Shown piece after piece: positions 41,968-50,334 of a DNA stretch of 58,610 bases (positions within the stretch are counted from its first letter, which is position 1; every line of letters starts with the position of its first letter). The position numbers and the translations under genes were made by a program. Under the pieces are notes generated by a model. That model was not told the origin of the DNA. It saw only the letters and a program-made list of their open reading frames with translations, and did no database searches. The stretch lies in contig JBDHXH010000009.1 in the NCBI GenBank assembly GCA_039810605.1, positions 1 through 58,610 on the forward strand. The letters run 5' to 3'. Origin of the DNA: JAGPCH01 sp039810605 (GTDB taxonomy: Bacteria > Bacteroidota > Ignavibacteria > Tepidaquicellales > Tepidaquicellaceae).

Positions 41968-42370
41968 CCGGAGTTTAGTAAGTTTAAACCGAAATAAATC
42001 AAAATTGTTTCAATATTAACATAAAGAAGTTTGCTTAGCTTATCAATGGATTTTTGCACTTATAACTGTGAGAAATTAACTGAATTGGTGAGCAGTTTGT
42101 GGTTGGGAGGGGACTTTTCAAAACCGTTTTAAACGGTTTTGAAATAGTAGGATGAAATCAACTTGGTGAAAAGAGCTTGCTCCTATAAGTTTCCGACAGG
42201 TACAAAGCCAAGGGAGTTAATGAACTTCCCCGGGAATAGTTCGCAATTGATTCAAGTTGATTCAAAGTTATTATATTTTATCATAGTTAAAAACACATCA
42301 TCATAGTTATATTACCATCTAAACCTTTTTCATTTTCCATGCATCTTAATCTTAGAAATTGAAATCTCAA
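41968..42370. other. Non-coding gap carrying a 14-bp palindrome and repeat remnant
   Basis: I see no gene here. It holds 'tgaattggtg' (42081-42090), gggagggg (42105-42112), and a palindrome 42116-42144. Degraded-looking sequence continues to about 42250, followed by an A/T-rich leader ahead of the sigma gene. Confidence 0.6.
42116..42144. repeat. Perfect palindrome tttcaaaaccgttt / aaacggttttgaaa
   Basis: 14-bp arms with a single-base centre lie between the DUF4175 gene (minus) and the ECF sigma gene (plus). It is preceded by gggagggg. It may be an operator, a dispersed palindromic repeat or an insertion-sequence end; there is no T run, so it is not a standard terminator. Confidence 0.85.
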
Positions 42371-42928
42371 ATGGGTTCACCCGCGGTTTCGTTAAATCTG
42401 CTTGTTAAAAATCCTGACGAGGATTATGCATTTGTAGAAAGCGCACTTGCCGGCAGCAGCGAGGCGTTCAAGGAATTATTTACAAGGAATGTTTCTCGTG
42501 TGTACTCTCTTTGCCTGCGGATCTCCGCGGATAAATTTGCAGCAGAAGAGCTGACACAGGAATCTTTCATTAAAGCGTGGGAAAAGCTTGATACATTCCG
42601 TTTTGAAAGCAAATTTTCGACATGGCTTCACAGCATTGCGGTAAATCAGTCTCTGATGCGCGCCCGAGCCGATCAACGGACGGAAAAATTTGAAGAAACC
42701 GGACCGCACATCAAAGGTTCACACATTGCCGGAAGATATGATTCGAAGATTGATATTGAAAATGCGATTCAGAAACTTCCCCCACAAGCGAGAATGGTCC
42801 TTGTTCTTCATGACATTGAAGGATACAAGCATAATGAGATTTCGGAAATGATGAACATTCAAATCGGAACATCAAAGGCGCACCTTCACCGTGCCAGAAA
42901 AATTTTAAGAGAGGAATTAGGAAAATGA
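42371..42928 (+). CDS. ECF-type RNA polymerase sigma factor
   Basis: A 185-residue sigma factor. Region 2 is seen in SLCLRISADKFAAEELTQESFIKAW and FRFESKFSTWLHSIAVNQSL. Region 4 is the helix-turn-helix LPPQARMVLVLHDIEGYKHNEISEMMNIQIGTSKAHLHRARKILR. I start at the ATG of 42371; an in-frame TTG at 42359 is possible. The stop overlaps the anti-sigma start by 4 bp (atga), so the two proteins are translationally coupled. Closest to the RpoE/SigW-like ECF groups with HxxxCxxC anti-sigma partners. Confidence 0.93.
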   Translation: MGSPAVSLNLLVKNPDEDYAFVESALAGSSEAFKELFTRNVSRVYSLCLRISADKFAAEELTQESFIKAWEKLDTFRFESKFSTWLHSIAVNQSLMRARADQRTEKFEETGPHIKGSHIAGRYDSKIDIENAIQKLPPQARMVLVLHDIEGYKHNEISEMMNIQIGTSKAHLHRARKILREELGK

Positions 42929-44649
42929 ATAACGAAAATTCTGAATTGAAAATAAACTGCAGCGAATCCGAACTCTTGATTGACGAGTTTCTTGACGGGA
43001 TGATTTCCGTAAGTGACAAAGAGCGAATGGATTCGCACATTGCAGATTGCCCGAAATGCAAGGATTATTATGCAAAAACGGAAATGCTTGTAAGGAGTCT
43101 TGGATCCATGCAGGGAGATGCCGCAAAAATGACTGTGCAGAAAAAAGACGAGATGTGGAATAAGATTGCTTCTGAAATTGATATTGAAAGACATAAGAAA
43201 CAAAGAACTGCCGCGGAAAAAAAATTGTTAGATGCAAAAAAGAAGAAACCTGACTTTATATACAGGTACAGATATGCACTCGGAAGTGTTGCCGCAGCAA
43301 TTTTGATAGTATTCATAATTTTCGGAGTAAAAAATATCGGAGTTCAGGATTCACGCTTATCGCAGCAAAGTTCGTTCGGACTGGAAACATATTGGAAAGT
43401 TTCCAATATCAAGGGAACACCGCTTATTGGAAATGCGGCCATGGGCTCCTCCGACAGTATCAGAGAAGGGCAATGGATTAGTACCAATGATTCTTCGCGG
43501 GCAGAGATGATAGTCGCAGGTATCGGCAGTGTCATCATTGAGCCGAATTCAAAAGTAATATTTGTCAAGGCAAACGATGGCAATAACAGAATATTTGTGG
43601 AGTACGGAACAATTGCCGCCAACATAAACTCAAAACCAAAAACATTTTTTGTCGAAATGCCCTCTGCCGTTGCCTCTGATATGGGCGGAGCATATACTCT
43701 GACGATTGATTCATCGGGTGACGGTATTGTCTACGTGAAGGAGGGAAAAGTTGAGGTTCAGTCAAAAGACAGGGAGGCAATAGTTCCGGCAGGTAATTTG
43801 GTGATGACAAAAAGAAACATCGGTGTAGGGACGCCGTTTAACGAATATACTTCACCGCAGTTCAGGAACGCGCTGTTTAAATTTGATTTCGGAAAATGCG
43901 AAGATAGGTGCGTAAATACAATGCTTGACAATGCAAAGATAACCGACGCAGTAACTCTTGTAAATCTCATACCTAAGGTCGGTAATGAAGTGAAAGATGA
44001 AGTTTACGCAAGGCTGGCAAATTTCGTTCCGCCGCCCAGACCGGTTGCGAAGGACAGTATTCCATTTATAAATGAAGATGAGATCAATCAATGGGTAGAT
44101 AAGATCCAGAAAGAGATAGATGAAAACGTAAAAAAGAATCTTGAGAATGTTGAGAAGAGTCTATCCAATCTGAAAAACATGGAAATTCACTTTGACAGTA
44201 TTCCGGTTCCGCCGGTTACCGGAAAAAATTACAATTTCAAATTTAGAGAATTTCCAAAACAGAATTATAAATGGAATTCGGATACGGCGTATTTTGACAA
44301 AGAGAAATTCGAAGAAGACATGAATAATCTGCAAGAGAATATAGAAGAACACAGCTTTGACAAAGAGCAATTCAAAGAAGATATGAAACAGCTTCAGGAA
44401 GATTTGAACGACATGAAACTGGAGCTGAAAGAGAGTCAGGATTATAACAATGAAGAATTAAAAAAAGAAATGGAACGCGCGAAAGAAGAAATCAGAGACG
44501 CGATGAAAGAATTGAATAAAGAGTTGCGAATAAAAATCAATAGCGGGACAGATACAACTTTGACTCGGTTCGAGTATAAATATAAGAAGGACAGTACCGA
44601 CGTTGATCTTGAAGCGCCTGAACCCCCGGAGCCCGATGAAGAAAAATAG
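42925..44649 (+). CDS. Anti-sigma factor with zinc-finger, FecR-like domain and coiled-coil tail
   Basis: A 574-residue membrane protein. The cytosolic ZAS/zf-HC2 domain has H38-x3-C42-x2-C45 (HIADCPKC), which clamps the sigma factor. One helix follows (YALGSVAAAILIVFIIFGV, 117-135). The periplasmic part has a FecR-like beta domain (about 145-290; WISTNDSSRAEMIVAGIGSV, VYVKEGKVEVQSKDREAIVP). A ~180-residue acidic coiled coil runs from about 385 to 560 (EKFEEDMNNLQENIEEHSFD, KEMERAKEEIRDAMKELNKE). The coiled coil is not part of standard FecR anti-sigma proteins and may sense an envelope partner. Coupled to the sigma gene by ATGA. Confidence 0.85.
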   Translation: MNNENSELKINCSESELLIDEFLDGMISVSDKERMDSHIADCPKCKDYYAKTEMLVRSLGSMQGDAAKMTVQKKDEMWNKIASEIDIERHKKQRTAAEKKLLDAKKKKPDFIYRYRYALGSVAAAILIVFIIFGVKNIGVQDSRLSQQSSFGLETYWKVSNIKGTPLIGNAAMGSSDSIREGQWISTNDSSRAEMIVAGIGSVIIEPNSKVIFVKANDGNNRIFVEYGTIAANINSKPKTFFVEMPSAVASDMGGAYTLTIDSSGDGIVYVKEGKVEVQSKDREAIVPAGNLVMTKRNIGVGTPFNEYTSPQFRNALFKFDFGKCEDRCVNTMLDNAKITDAVTLVNLIPKVGNEVKDEVYARLANFVPPPRPVAKDSIPFINEDEINQWVDKIQKEIDENVKKNLENVEKSLSNLKNMEIHFDSIPVPPVTGKNYNFKFREFPKQNYKWNSDTAYFDKEKFEEDMNNLQENIEEHSFDKEQFKEDMKQLQEDLNDMKLELKESQDYNNEELKKEMERAKEEIRDAMKELNKELRIKINSGTDTTLTRFEYKYKKDSTDVDLEAPEPPEPDEEK

Positions 44650-44749
44650 AAGATAGATGTTATTCGTAATGTGTATTAAGTACGCGGAATTACTTTTATA
44701 TTGAACTGAAGTTGAAAAAATTTCATCAATCAGAAGTAATTAGTTTACA

Positions 44750-45382
44750 TTGTCCGAAGTTACACATTACATAAAAATTTTCATAGCAATTGCCGTATTA
44801 GTAAATCCCATCGAGGGCATTCCACTCTTCATTACAAACACACGCTCGTTGTCTCACGATCAGAAATTGCTCATCGCTAGAAAAGCCTCGGTTGCAGTCT
44901 TTATCATCTTGTTGGTTTCCATGTTTGCGGGGAGATATGTGCTTGAGCTCTTCGGGATCGGGATACCTTCATTTTCGACGGCGGGCGGGGTAATAATTTT
45001 TCTGATTGCGCTTCAGATGGTGATCGGAAAAACTGATTCGGGAGAAAAAAGTTTGCCGAGCGAACCTCCGCAGGATTACAGCGACATTGCAATTGTTCCG
45101 CTTGCAATTCCGTTGCTTGCAGGCCCGGGAGCAATAAGCAGCGTGATAGTTTATGGCGGAAGAAGTTCAGGTTTGGTTGAAGATATATTCTTATCGGTAA
45201 TCGTTATCGTCGTTGCGGCATCGGTATTCATAGCTCTGAATATTGCCACGAGGATGGAAAAAGCAATGAATCAGACTGCGATAAAAATAATGACAAAAAT
45301 TTCCGGGCTTCTGGTTGCTGCTATTGCAGTTGAACTTGTCTTCACCGGATTGAAAAATATGTATGAACAATCCGCGAAATAG
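44750..45382 (+). CDS. MarC family integral membrane protein
   Basis: A 210-residue protein with six hydrophobic helices. Family marks are AVLVNPIEGIPLFITNTRSL near the N-terminus and IVPLAIPLLAGPGAISSVIV in the middle; these Pro/Gly-rich re-entrant motifs are typical of MarC (UPF0056). The start is TTG. The function is unknown despite the historic link to multiple antibiotic resistance. Transcribed alone, about 100 bp after the anti-sigma gene. Confidence 0.9.
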   Translation: MSEVTHYIKIFIAIAVLVNPIEGIPLFITNTRSLSHDQKLLIARKASVAVFIILLVSMFAGRYVLELFGIGIPSFSTAGGVIIFLIALQMVIGKTDSGEKSLPSEPPQDYSDIAIVPLAIPLLAGPGAISSVIVYGGRSSGLVEDIFLSVIVIVVAASVFIALNIATRMEKAMNQTAIKIMTKISGLLVAAIAVELVFTGLKNMYEQSAK

Positions 45383-45389
45383 AAATTTT

Positions 45390-46178
45390 TCATTGACGTG
45401 CCGAAAGGAAATGAAGGACATCCAGAAATGCTGTTGGCTCAATTTTTATGTCGCCTGTGAACGGATGATCCAGCGTAAGTATGAGCAGCAAGACAATACC
45501 GTTTGTCATTGCGAACAACGCGGTCATTGAAACCTGAACAGATAATCTCCTCGTACCGAAGAATAATGAGAAACCTATTGATGTTAAAGCTCCCATGAAC
45601 ATAACAGTCCAGATCATAGCAGGGATATGACTTTGAGTGTAGAGAATCCGCTGTCTGCGGAAACTTGTTACATCTTCAAGTTTGGAAATTGATTGCTGGA
45701 GGAAAATTTTTTCCTTATCGTTAGCAGGAGGATCCATGTTCTTGTATATAGTCCAGAGTTCAAGAAGCTTTACTCTGGAGTTGAAGTTAGCTTTATCTTC
45801 CCCGAGAAGTGGCCAATCTTCAACGATCACACAATTTAGATAATCCAGAACTTTATTCTGAATTGAGATTTTGTTCTGCGCGGAAAAATTTTCACTGATC
45901 AAAAAGATGTTCTGAAGCATGCTTGCCTCATCGTCGCAAACTTTTTCGGCAGTACTGTAATCATCCCACGTTGCATATACTACAAACGCAATCAGCACCG
46001 CATATATCAATCCAAGAGCATTGAACAGAAACCCTCCGACTTCGTGATTTTCTTTGAATGATTCCCAGTTGACTCTTTTTCGAATGACTATCAGTGCAAC
46101 AAATGAAAACGCGGAAGAGATAGTGATGACAATAGATACCATCAGAAAAGTAGGCAGGTTGAGAAACCAGTGAAGCAT
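45390..46178 (-). CDS. DUF4239 (bestrophin-like) membrane protein
   Basis: A 262-residue membrane protein. The conserved opening NHEVGGFLFNALGLIYAVLIAFVVYATWDDYSTAE, then DDEASMLQNIFLIS, identify DUF4239. Two helices at each end flank a soluble helical middle of ~120 residues. Members are annotated as bestrophin-like, possibly ion channels, but activity is not proven. Its stop lies 7 bp from the convergent marC stop, and 22 bp separates its start from the upstream membrane gene, so the two minus-strand genes may be one operon. Confidence 0.85.
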   Translation of the reverse strand: MLHWFLNLPTFLMVSIVITISSAFSFVALIVIRKRVNWESFKENHEVGGFLFNALGLIYAVLIAFVVYATWDDYSTAEKVCDDEASMLQNIFLISENFSAQNKISIQNKVLDYLNCVIVEDWPLLGEDKANFNSRVKLLELWTIYKNMDPPANDKEKIFLQQSISKLEDVTSFRRQRILYTQSHIPAMIWTVMFMGALTSIGFSLFFGTRRLSVQVSMTALFAMTNGIVLLLILTLDHPFTGDIKIEPTAFLDVLHFLSARQ

Positions 46179-46200
46179 TCTTACAATTTAAATTTTAAGT

Positions 46201-47331
46201 TCAGGTAACTTTTACAACTCCGGCTTCCTTATTACCGTCATCTGCCGGAATTTCATTCTGTATTTTCAATTCTGCGATTCTTTTCTTCTCTGCTTTTGTA
46301 ATAAACGAAACCGATATCAGAATAAAAACAAGTGAGAGCCAGTCTTCCTTGCTGGGATATTTTCCTCCGAATGAAAATGCGAAGATTAATGTAGCGGCTG
46401 TGCCTGCCACCAGCGAAGTCAATCGGTTTACAAGACCTGCAAATGTGGCAGTTCTTCCCTTGAACATAAAAATAAATACAGAGAAAAATGCAACCGAACC
46501 GAAAGCAGTGCCGGCAAGAATTGCCCAATTCCACATCGGATGAGGTTCATGCAATGATGCAATGAATTCGTCTATCTGAATGATGTTCCATCCAAACCAT
46601 TGAGGTGAATTATAGATAATTACTGCCGCAATGAACATTGCGATGGTTGCAGAAATTTGTTCGATAGCAAAAAATCCCTTGTTGTTCTGCACGGCGCTTT
46701 TCCCACGCGTATTCTTGTAATAATTCATTATGTAGATACGGATGAAGTAAGCAGTCACATAGCTTGAGAGAATTATGACGGCTGCAGGACTGTATATGAA
46801 ATCAAAGCCGCCTCCATTTCCCAGGAACAAATTAATTGCAACGGCGATCAGAGCAAATACCACTGCATAATTCTCCTCCTTATATACGTGCTTTTTCAGT
46901 ATGCCTTGCTTTATCTGTATCGCATCAATTATTCTTCCAATCACAATTATGCTGCCGCGCATGATAACCATTGCAACCATTACCGAAATGGGAAGAGAAT
47001 ACATAAGTGTGGTAGTGGGGATCACAACCGCAGTACAGATTCCCGAAGGAATTATATATAAAAATTCTGCAGGCATTTTTATCCCGAGAAATGTAACAAG
47101 ATTCGGGGATTGAAATTTATACCAGCGAAGAATCAGAACTATGAGCAATGCAAACAGGTTGCCTCCGATTGTGCTGTAGGTAAGATATTGCATGTCATTC
47201 ATAGCCGGAAAACCTGCGCCGGTTGCCTCGAAATATTTTACGCTGATTCCTGTGATGACATAAAAAATAAAATATCCGAGACAAAGCTGGATAAGTCTTC
47301 CCGTACTGCCTTCATTAGTTTTCCAAAACAT
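46201..47331 (-). CDS. Multispanning membrane protein, DMT-like
   Basis: A 376-residue protein with about ten hydrophobic segments (for example LCLGYFIFYVITGISVKYF, IGGNLFALLIVLILRW, SVMVAMVIMRGSIIVIGRII, FGSVAFFSVFIFMFKG). Ten helices and segments such as SVMVAMVIMRGS and LVNRLTSLVAGTAATLIFAF recall drug/metabolite (DMT/EamA) transporters, but the standard EamA sequence is not obvious. A charged loop with Lys/Asn (NYYKNTRGKSAVQNNKGFFA) divides the halves. Substrate unknown. Confidence 0.6.
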   Translation of the reverse strand: MFWKTNEGSTGRLIQLCLGYFIFYVITGISVKYFEATGAGFPAMNDMQYLTYSTIGGNLFALLIVLILRWYKFQSPNLVTFLGIKMPAEFLYIIPSGICTAVVIPTTTLMYSLPISVMVAMVIMRGSIIVIGRIIDAIQIKQGILKKHVYKEENYAVVFALIAVAINLFLGNGGGFDFIYSPAAVIILSSYVTAYFIRIYIMNYYKNTRGKSAVQNNKGFFAIEQISATIAMFIAAVIIYNSPQWFGWNIIQIDEFIASLHEPHPMWNWAILAGTAFGSVAFFSVFIFMFKGRTATFAGLVNRLTSLVAGTAATLIFAFSFGGKYPSKEDWLSLVFILISVSFITKAEKKRIAELKIQNEIPADDGNKEAGVVKVT

Positions 47332-47370
47332 TATTACATCTTAAATTTCTTTTAATATAACATTCCTGAT

Positions 47371-47676
47371 TTAACTTTCAACAGTCAGCGACAGAAAATA
47401 TAAAATCAGTCCGCAACTGCCGACAATTATGTGATATGCTCCACCTTTCTTCCCAAATGGCAAAATCACCATTGCAGCAAGAGATAAAATGCAAAGAATT
47501 TTTGAAACGGAATTCAACTGCACCAGAAGCAACACAAGTAAAAGATTAAGAATTATTGCAACAAAAAATATCTGATGAGTCTGTCTCTTCATCGAGATAA
47601 TTCTGAAACGCAACAGCCATCCGATTAAATAATTGATAAGGTAGATTGTCAGACCGGAGTATAACAGGAATTTCAA
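47371..47676 (-). CDS. Small four-helix membrane protein, unknown
   Basis: A 101-residue protein with four hydrophobic segments (LLYSGLTIYLINYLIGWLL, IFFVAIILNLLLVLLLVQL, ILCILSLAAMVILPFG, YHIIVGSCGLILYFLSL) and a basic first loop (RFRIISMKRQTH), suggesting both ends inside or out. No family recognised. It sits between the DMT-like gene and the nitroreductase on the same strand with 39- and 53-bp gaps. The ORF has normal codon use for this window. Confidence 0.65.
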   Translation of the reverse strand: MKFLLYSGLTIYLINYLIGWLLRFRIISMKRQTHQIFFVAIILNLLLVLLLVQLNSVSKILCILSLAAMVILPFGKKGGAYHIIVGSCGLILYFLSLTVES

Positions 47677-47729
47677 ATTTGAGTCAAAACGTGATTAATG
47701 ATTAATTGGAAATGAAGTTGTGTTTTGTT

Positions 47730-48506
47730 TCAGAAATTCTTTCCGAATGAATTTCTGAACGCAAGTTCATTTACTCCTTTTCTTTGTGACGATTTCCAGT
47801 CAATTGCGGGACGCTTTGTATCTTTGTTTACATATCCCATTCTGAAAATTGCTGTCATCTCAAAATCATCCGGTACATTCAGTATTTGAGAAATGATATT
47901 CCAGTTCTGCGGAATTTCGCCCGGAGTCGAGATAAATTGCATTCCCATTCCGATTGCAGTTGTCACCAGCCAGAGTGTCTGTATGACGGCGCCCATTGAG
48001 ATCACCGAATAAAATCCGGAGAGCTCTTCCTTTTTGTATTCGTCTTTTGTAAGCGTGATAACAAAAAGCAAAGGAGAGGTTGCAACAAGTTTTTCCTCAT
48101 CGTTGCCAAGTATCCTTGAGACCTTAAACCGCGATATTATTTTTCCGCCGGCTTCAGAAAAAATACTTTTTGCAAACGGTTTCAGGAATGCGGGTAGATG
48201 ATCTATGTGTATCCCGTCCTTTGTCCTTTCGATTTCTTCTTCGCTGAATCTGAAATACTTCCTGTACTGTTTCCAGAATCTTCCGTCATCCATTAACTGC
48301 ACCATCGAATCGCCCGCGATCTTTGCAATTTTTCTTATGAGATCCGAATCATCTACAAGTATAAATCTCCATGGCTGTGAATTAAAATGACTTGGACAAT
48401 GAGATGCCATCTTTACAAGCAACTCTTTGTGCTCATCACTGACTTCTCCTTCCGCAAACGCGGTGTTGGTTGTCTTGCGGTTTACTATTGCGTCGAATAA
48501 ATCCAA
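47730..48506 (-). CDS. Nitroreductase family protein
   Basis: A 258-residue FMN-dependent oxidoreductase. The family opening is MDLFDAIVNRKTTNTAFAEG with the flavin-phosphate Arg/Lys pair as RKT, then ASHCPSHFNSQPWRFILVDD. The second block is SGFYSVISMGAVIQTLWLVTTAIGMGMQFIS, and ILNVPDDFEMTAIFRMGYVN is the closing block. It probably reduces quinones, nitro compounds or enones with NAD(P)H. Substrate unknown. Minus strand, followed by the small membrane gene. Confidence 0.88.
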   Translation of the reverse strand: MDLFDAIVNRKTTNTAFAEGEVSDEHKELLVKMASHCPSHFNSQPWRFILVDDSDLIRKIAKIAGDSMVQLMDDGRFWKQYRKYFRFSEEEIERTKDGIHIDHLPAFLKPFAKSIFSEAGGKIISRFKVSRILGNDEEKLVATSPLLFVITLTKDEYKKEELSGFYSVISMGAVIQTLWLVTTAIGMGMQFISTPGEIPQNWNIISQILNVPDDFEMTAIFRMGYVNKDTKRPAIDWKSSQRKGVNELAFRNSFGKNF

Positions 48507-48585
48507 TTCCGTCAGGTAAATTTTTCAGGCAAAAAAATTCAGCTCAAAAATTTTCTCCTGTCGCTCTTGGAAATTCACGCTGAAT

Positions 48586-49089
48586 TTATCTTCCGTAGTC
48601 ATCGGAAATTCTTCTAATGTCATTTTCATCGGAAGGATTATCGGGAAATTGATGAACCCATATCTCGGCAACTATTCCCCAGTCATCAAGTCCGACAAGA
48701 CGATGCCGTGTTCCTAATTTTATTTCAATCAATTGTGCCTCATTGCATATCTGCATGTCCGCAGGTTGTTCGTCAGTAGAGCTCAAATACACTCCCACGG
48801 GTCCTTTGACAACTCTCCATAATTCAGAACGTCTTTCGTGAGACTGCCATGACAAACGCTTGCCGGGTTGAGCAGCAAGTATCTTCGGACTTAGATTGAA
48901 TTTTGTAATATCAAAAGGGAAGTCCACACCATTAAAATAAATTGAAATAAAATCTTGAAGACTTTCATTTGCAATTTTGAAAAAACCTCCCCATGGGCGG
49001 TCAAAATCCTCCCCTGATATCTTCAGTTTTTTTTCTTCAAGTACTTTCTGTATTTCATTGTGTATCTCTGACTTTGATTTCATATTCAT
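48586..49089 (-). CDS. Cupin protein, mannose-6-phosphate isomerase type II-like domain
   Basis: A 167-residue single-cupin protein. The core matches the C-terminal cupin of type II phosphomannose isomerases: DRPWGGFF, LSPKILAAQPGKRLSWQSHERRSELWRVVKG (metal-site His and Glu), and LGTRHRLVGLDDWGIVAEIW. The guanylyltransferase half found in bifunctional ManC proteins is missing, so it is a stand-alone sugar-isomerase-type cupin. Its ATG directly follows the TAA of the lhgO-like gene, so the two are translationally coupled, although a shared pathway is not clear. Confidence 0.8.
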   Translation of the reverse strand: MNMKSKSEIHNEIQKVLEEKKLKISGEDFDRPWGGFFKIANESLQDFISIYFNGVDFPFDITKFNLSPKILAAQPGKRLSWQSHERRSELWRVVKGPVGVYLSSTDEQPADMQICNEAQLIEIKLGTRHRLVGLDDWGIVAEIWVHQFPDNPSDENDIRRISDDYGR

Positions 49090-50313
49090 TTACGAAAATA
49101 TTCTTTCTTTATCGGAAATAGTTTTAAATACTCTGTCTGCGATTGTCTTGCCGATTGAAAAGCATGAAGTGGCACCGGGCGAAGGAGCATTGCAGACATT
49201 TATAAAATTTTCCCTTTCCAAAAACAGAAAATCGTCAATCAAATTTCCATCACCATCACAAGCCTGCGCCCTCACGCCGGATCCTCCTTTGTCAAGATCA
49301 TCTTCGGTAACAGAAGGTATGAGCTGCCTCAAAGATTCCGTGAACTTCTTTTTAGAAAATGATCTTTTCATTTCATCAAATCCCGTCTGCCAGTACTTCC
49401 TTGCAATCTTGCGGAATCCGGCGTAACCCATTGTATCAATTGTTTCACGGAAATTGAAATCACTTTTCTTGTAACCTTCCCTCTTCAATGCAAGTACTGC
49501 ATTGGGACCTGCTTCAACGTCTCCGTCAATTCTTCTTGTAAAATGAACTCCCAGGAAAGGAAACTTAGGATCAGGCACGGGATAAATAAGATTCTTTACA
49601 AGACTACGTGCGGAAGGTTTTAATCTATAGTATTCGCCTCGAAACGGAACAATTCTAAAGTCAACTTTATCGAAAACCATTGATGCAATTTTATCGGAAT
49701 AAAGTCCGGCGCACGATACAACAGTCTGTGAGATAAACGTATCCTTTTTCGTCTTTACTTCTGTTTGACTCGCAGCGGGTATGATATCTGTAACTTCCTG
49801 TCCCAATTCAATTGAGCACTTGTTAACGTCAAGATGAGAAATGATTTTTCCCGCAACGACTTCATAATCAACGATGCCTGTCTGCGGCACAAAGATTCCC
49901 TTGACTCCATGTGCATTTGGCTCAAGCTCTTTAATCTCCTCCGGTGAGATTATTTTTATTCCTTTAAGATCATTCTCTACACCTCTTTGATAAATTGTCC
50001 GGAGTGAATTCAATTGTTCGTCGGAAGTTGCAAGAATTACCTTTCCGCAGATTTCATACACAATATTATTCTCGCTGCAAAACTCAAGGAGCATTTGATA
50101 CCCTGAAGTGCAATTGATTGCTTTGAGACTTCCGGGTTTATAGTATATCCCGGAATGCACTACACCGCTGTTATGACCCGTCTGATGCAATGCCGGCTTT
50201 GGTTCTTTTTCCAGAATGCGTATCTTCAGCGCAGGATATGTTTTTAGTATCTGATACGCAGTGCTTAACCCGATGATTCCTGCGCCTATGATTATTACAT
50301 CGCTGCTTTTCAA
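49090..50313 (-). CDS. lhgO: L-2-hydroxyglutarate oxidase
   Basis: A 407-residue FAD oxidoreductase of the DAO family. The dinucleotide motif is DVIIIGAGIIGLSTAYQILK, followed by EKEPKPALHQTGHNSGVVHSGIYYKPGSLKA, a block diagnostic for LhgO/L2HGDH. GSGVRAQACDGDGNLIDDF and VCNAPSPGATSCFSIGKTI complete the FAD site. It oxidises L-2-hydroxyglutarate to 2-oxoglutarate, repairing a side product of TCA-cycle dehydrogenases, and feeds electrons to the membrane or oxygen. The downstream cupin starts with no gap. It lies 22 bp after the T9SS metalloprotease start-to-stop boundary on the same strand. Confidence 0.92.
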   Translation of the reverse strand: MKSSDVIIIGAGIIGLSTAYQILKTYPALKIRILEKEPKPALHQTGHNSGVVHSGIYYKPGSLKAINCTSGYQMLLEFCSENNIVYEICGKVILATSDEQLNSLRTIYQRGVENDLKGIKIISPEEIKELEPNAHGVKGIFVPQTGIVDYEVVAGKIISHLDVNKCSIELGQEVTDIIPAASQTEVKTKKDTFISQTVVSCAGLYSDKIASMVFDKVDFRIVPFRGEYYRLKPSARSLVKNLIYPVPDPKFPFLGVHFTRRIDGDVEAGPNAVLALKREGYKKSDFNFRETIDTMGYAGFRKIARKYWQTGFDEMKRSFSKKKFTESLRQLIPSVTEDDLDKGGSGVRAQACDGDGNLIDDFLFLERENFINVCNAPSPGATSCFSIGKTIADRVFKTISDKERIFS

Positions 50314-50334
50314 TTTAAGAAGATAGATTGACTG

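Noticed and set aside
48586..49089. 3-hydroxyanthranilate dioxygenase (cupin) completing the kynurenine route
   Set aside because: The cupin motifs match the type II mannose-6-phosphate isomerase domain (LSPKILAAQPGKRLSWQSHE), not HAO.
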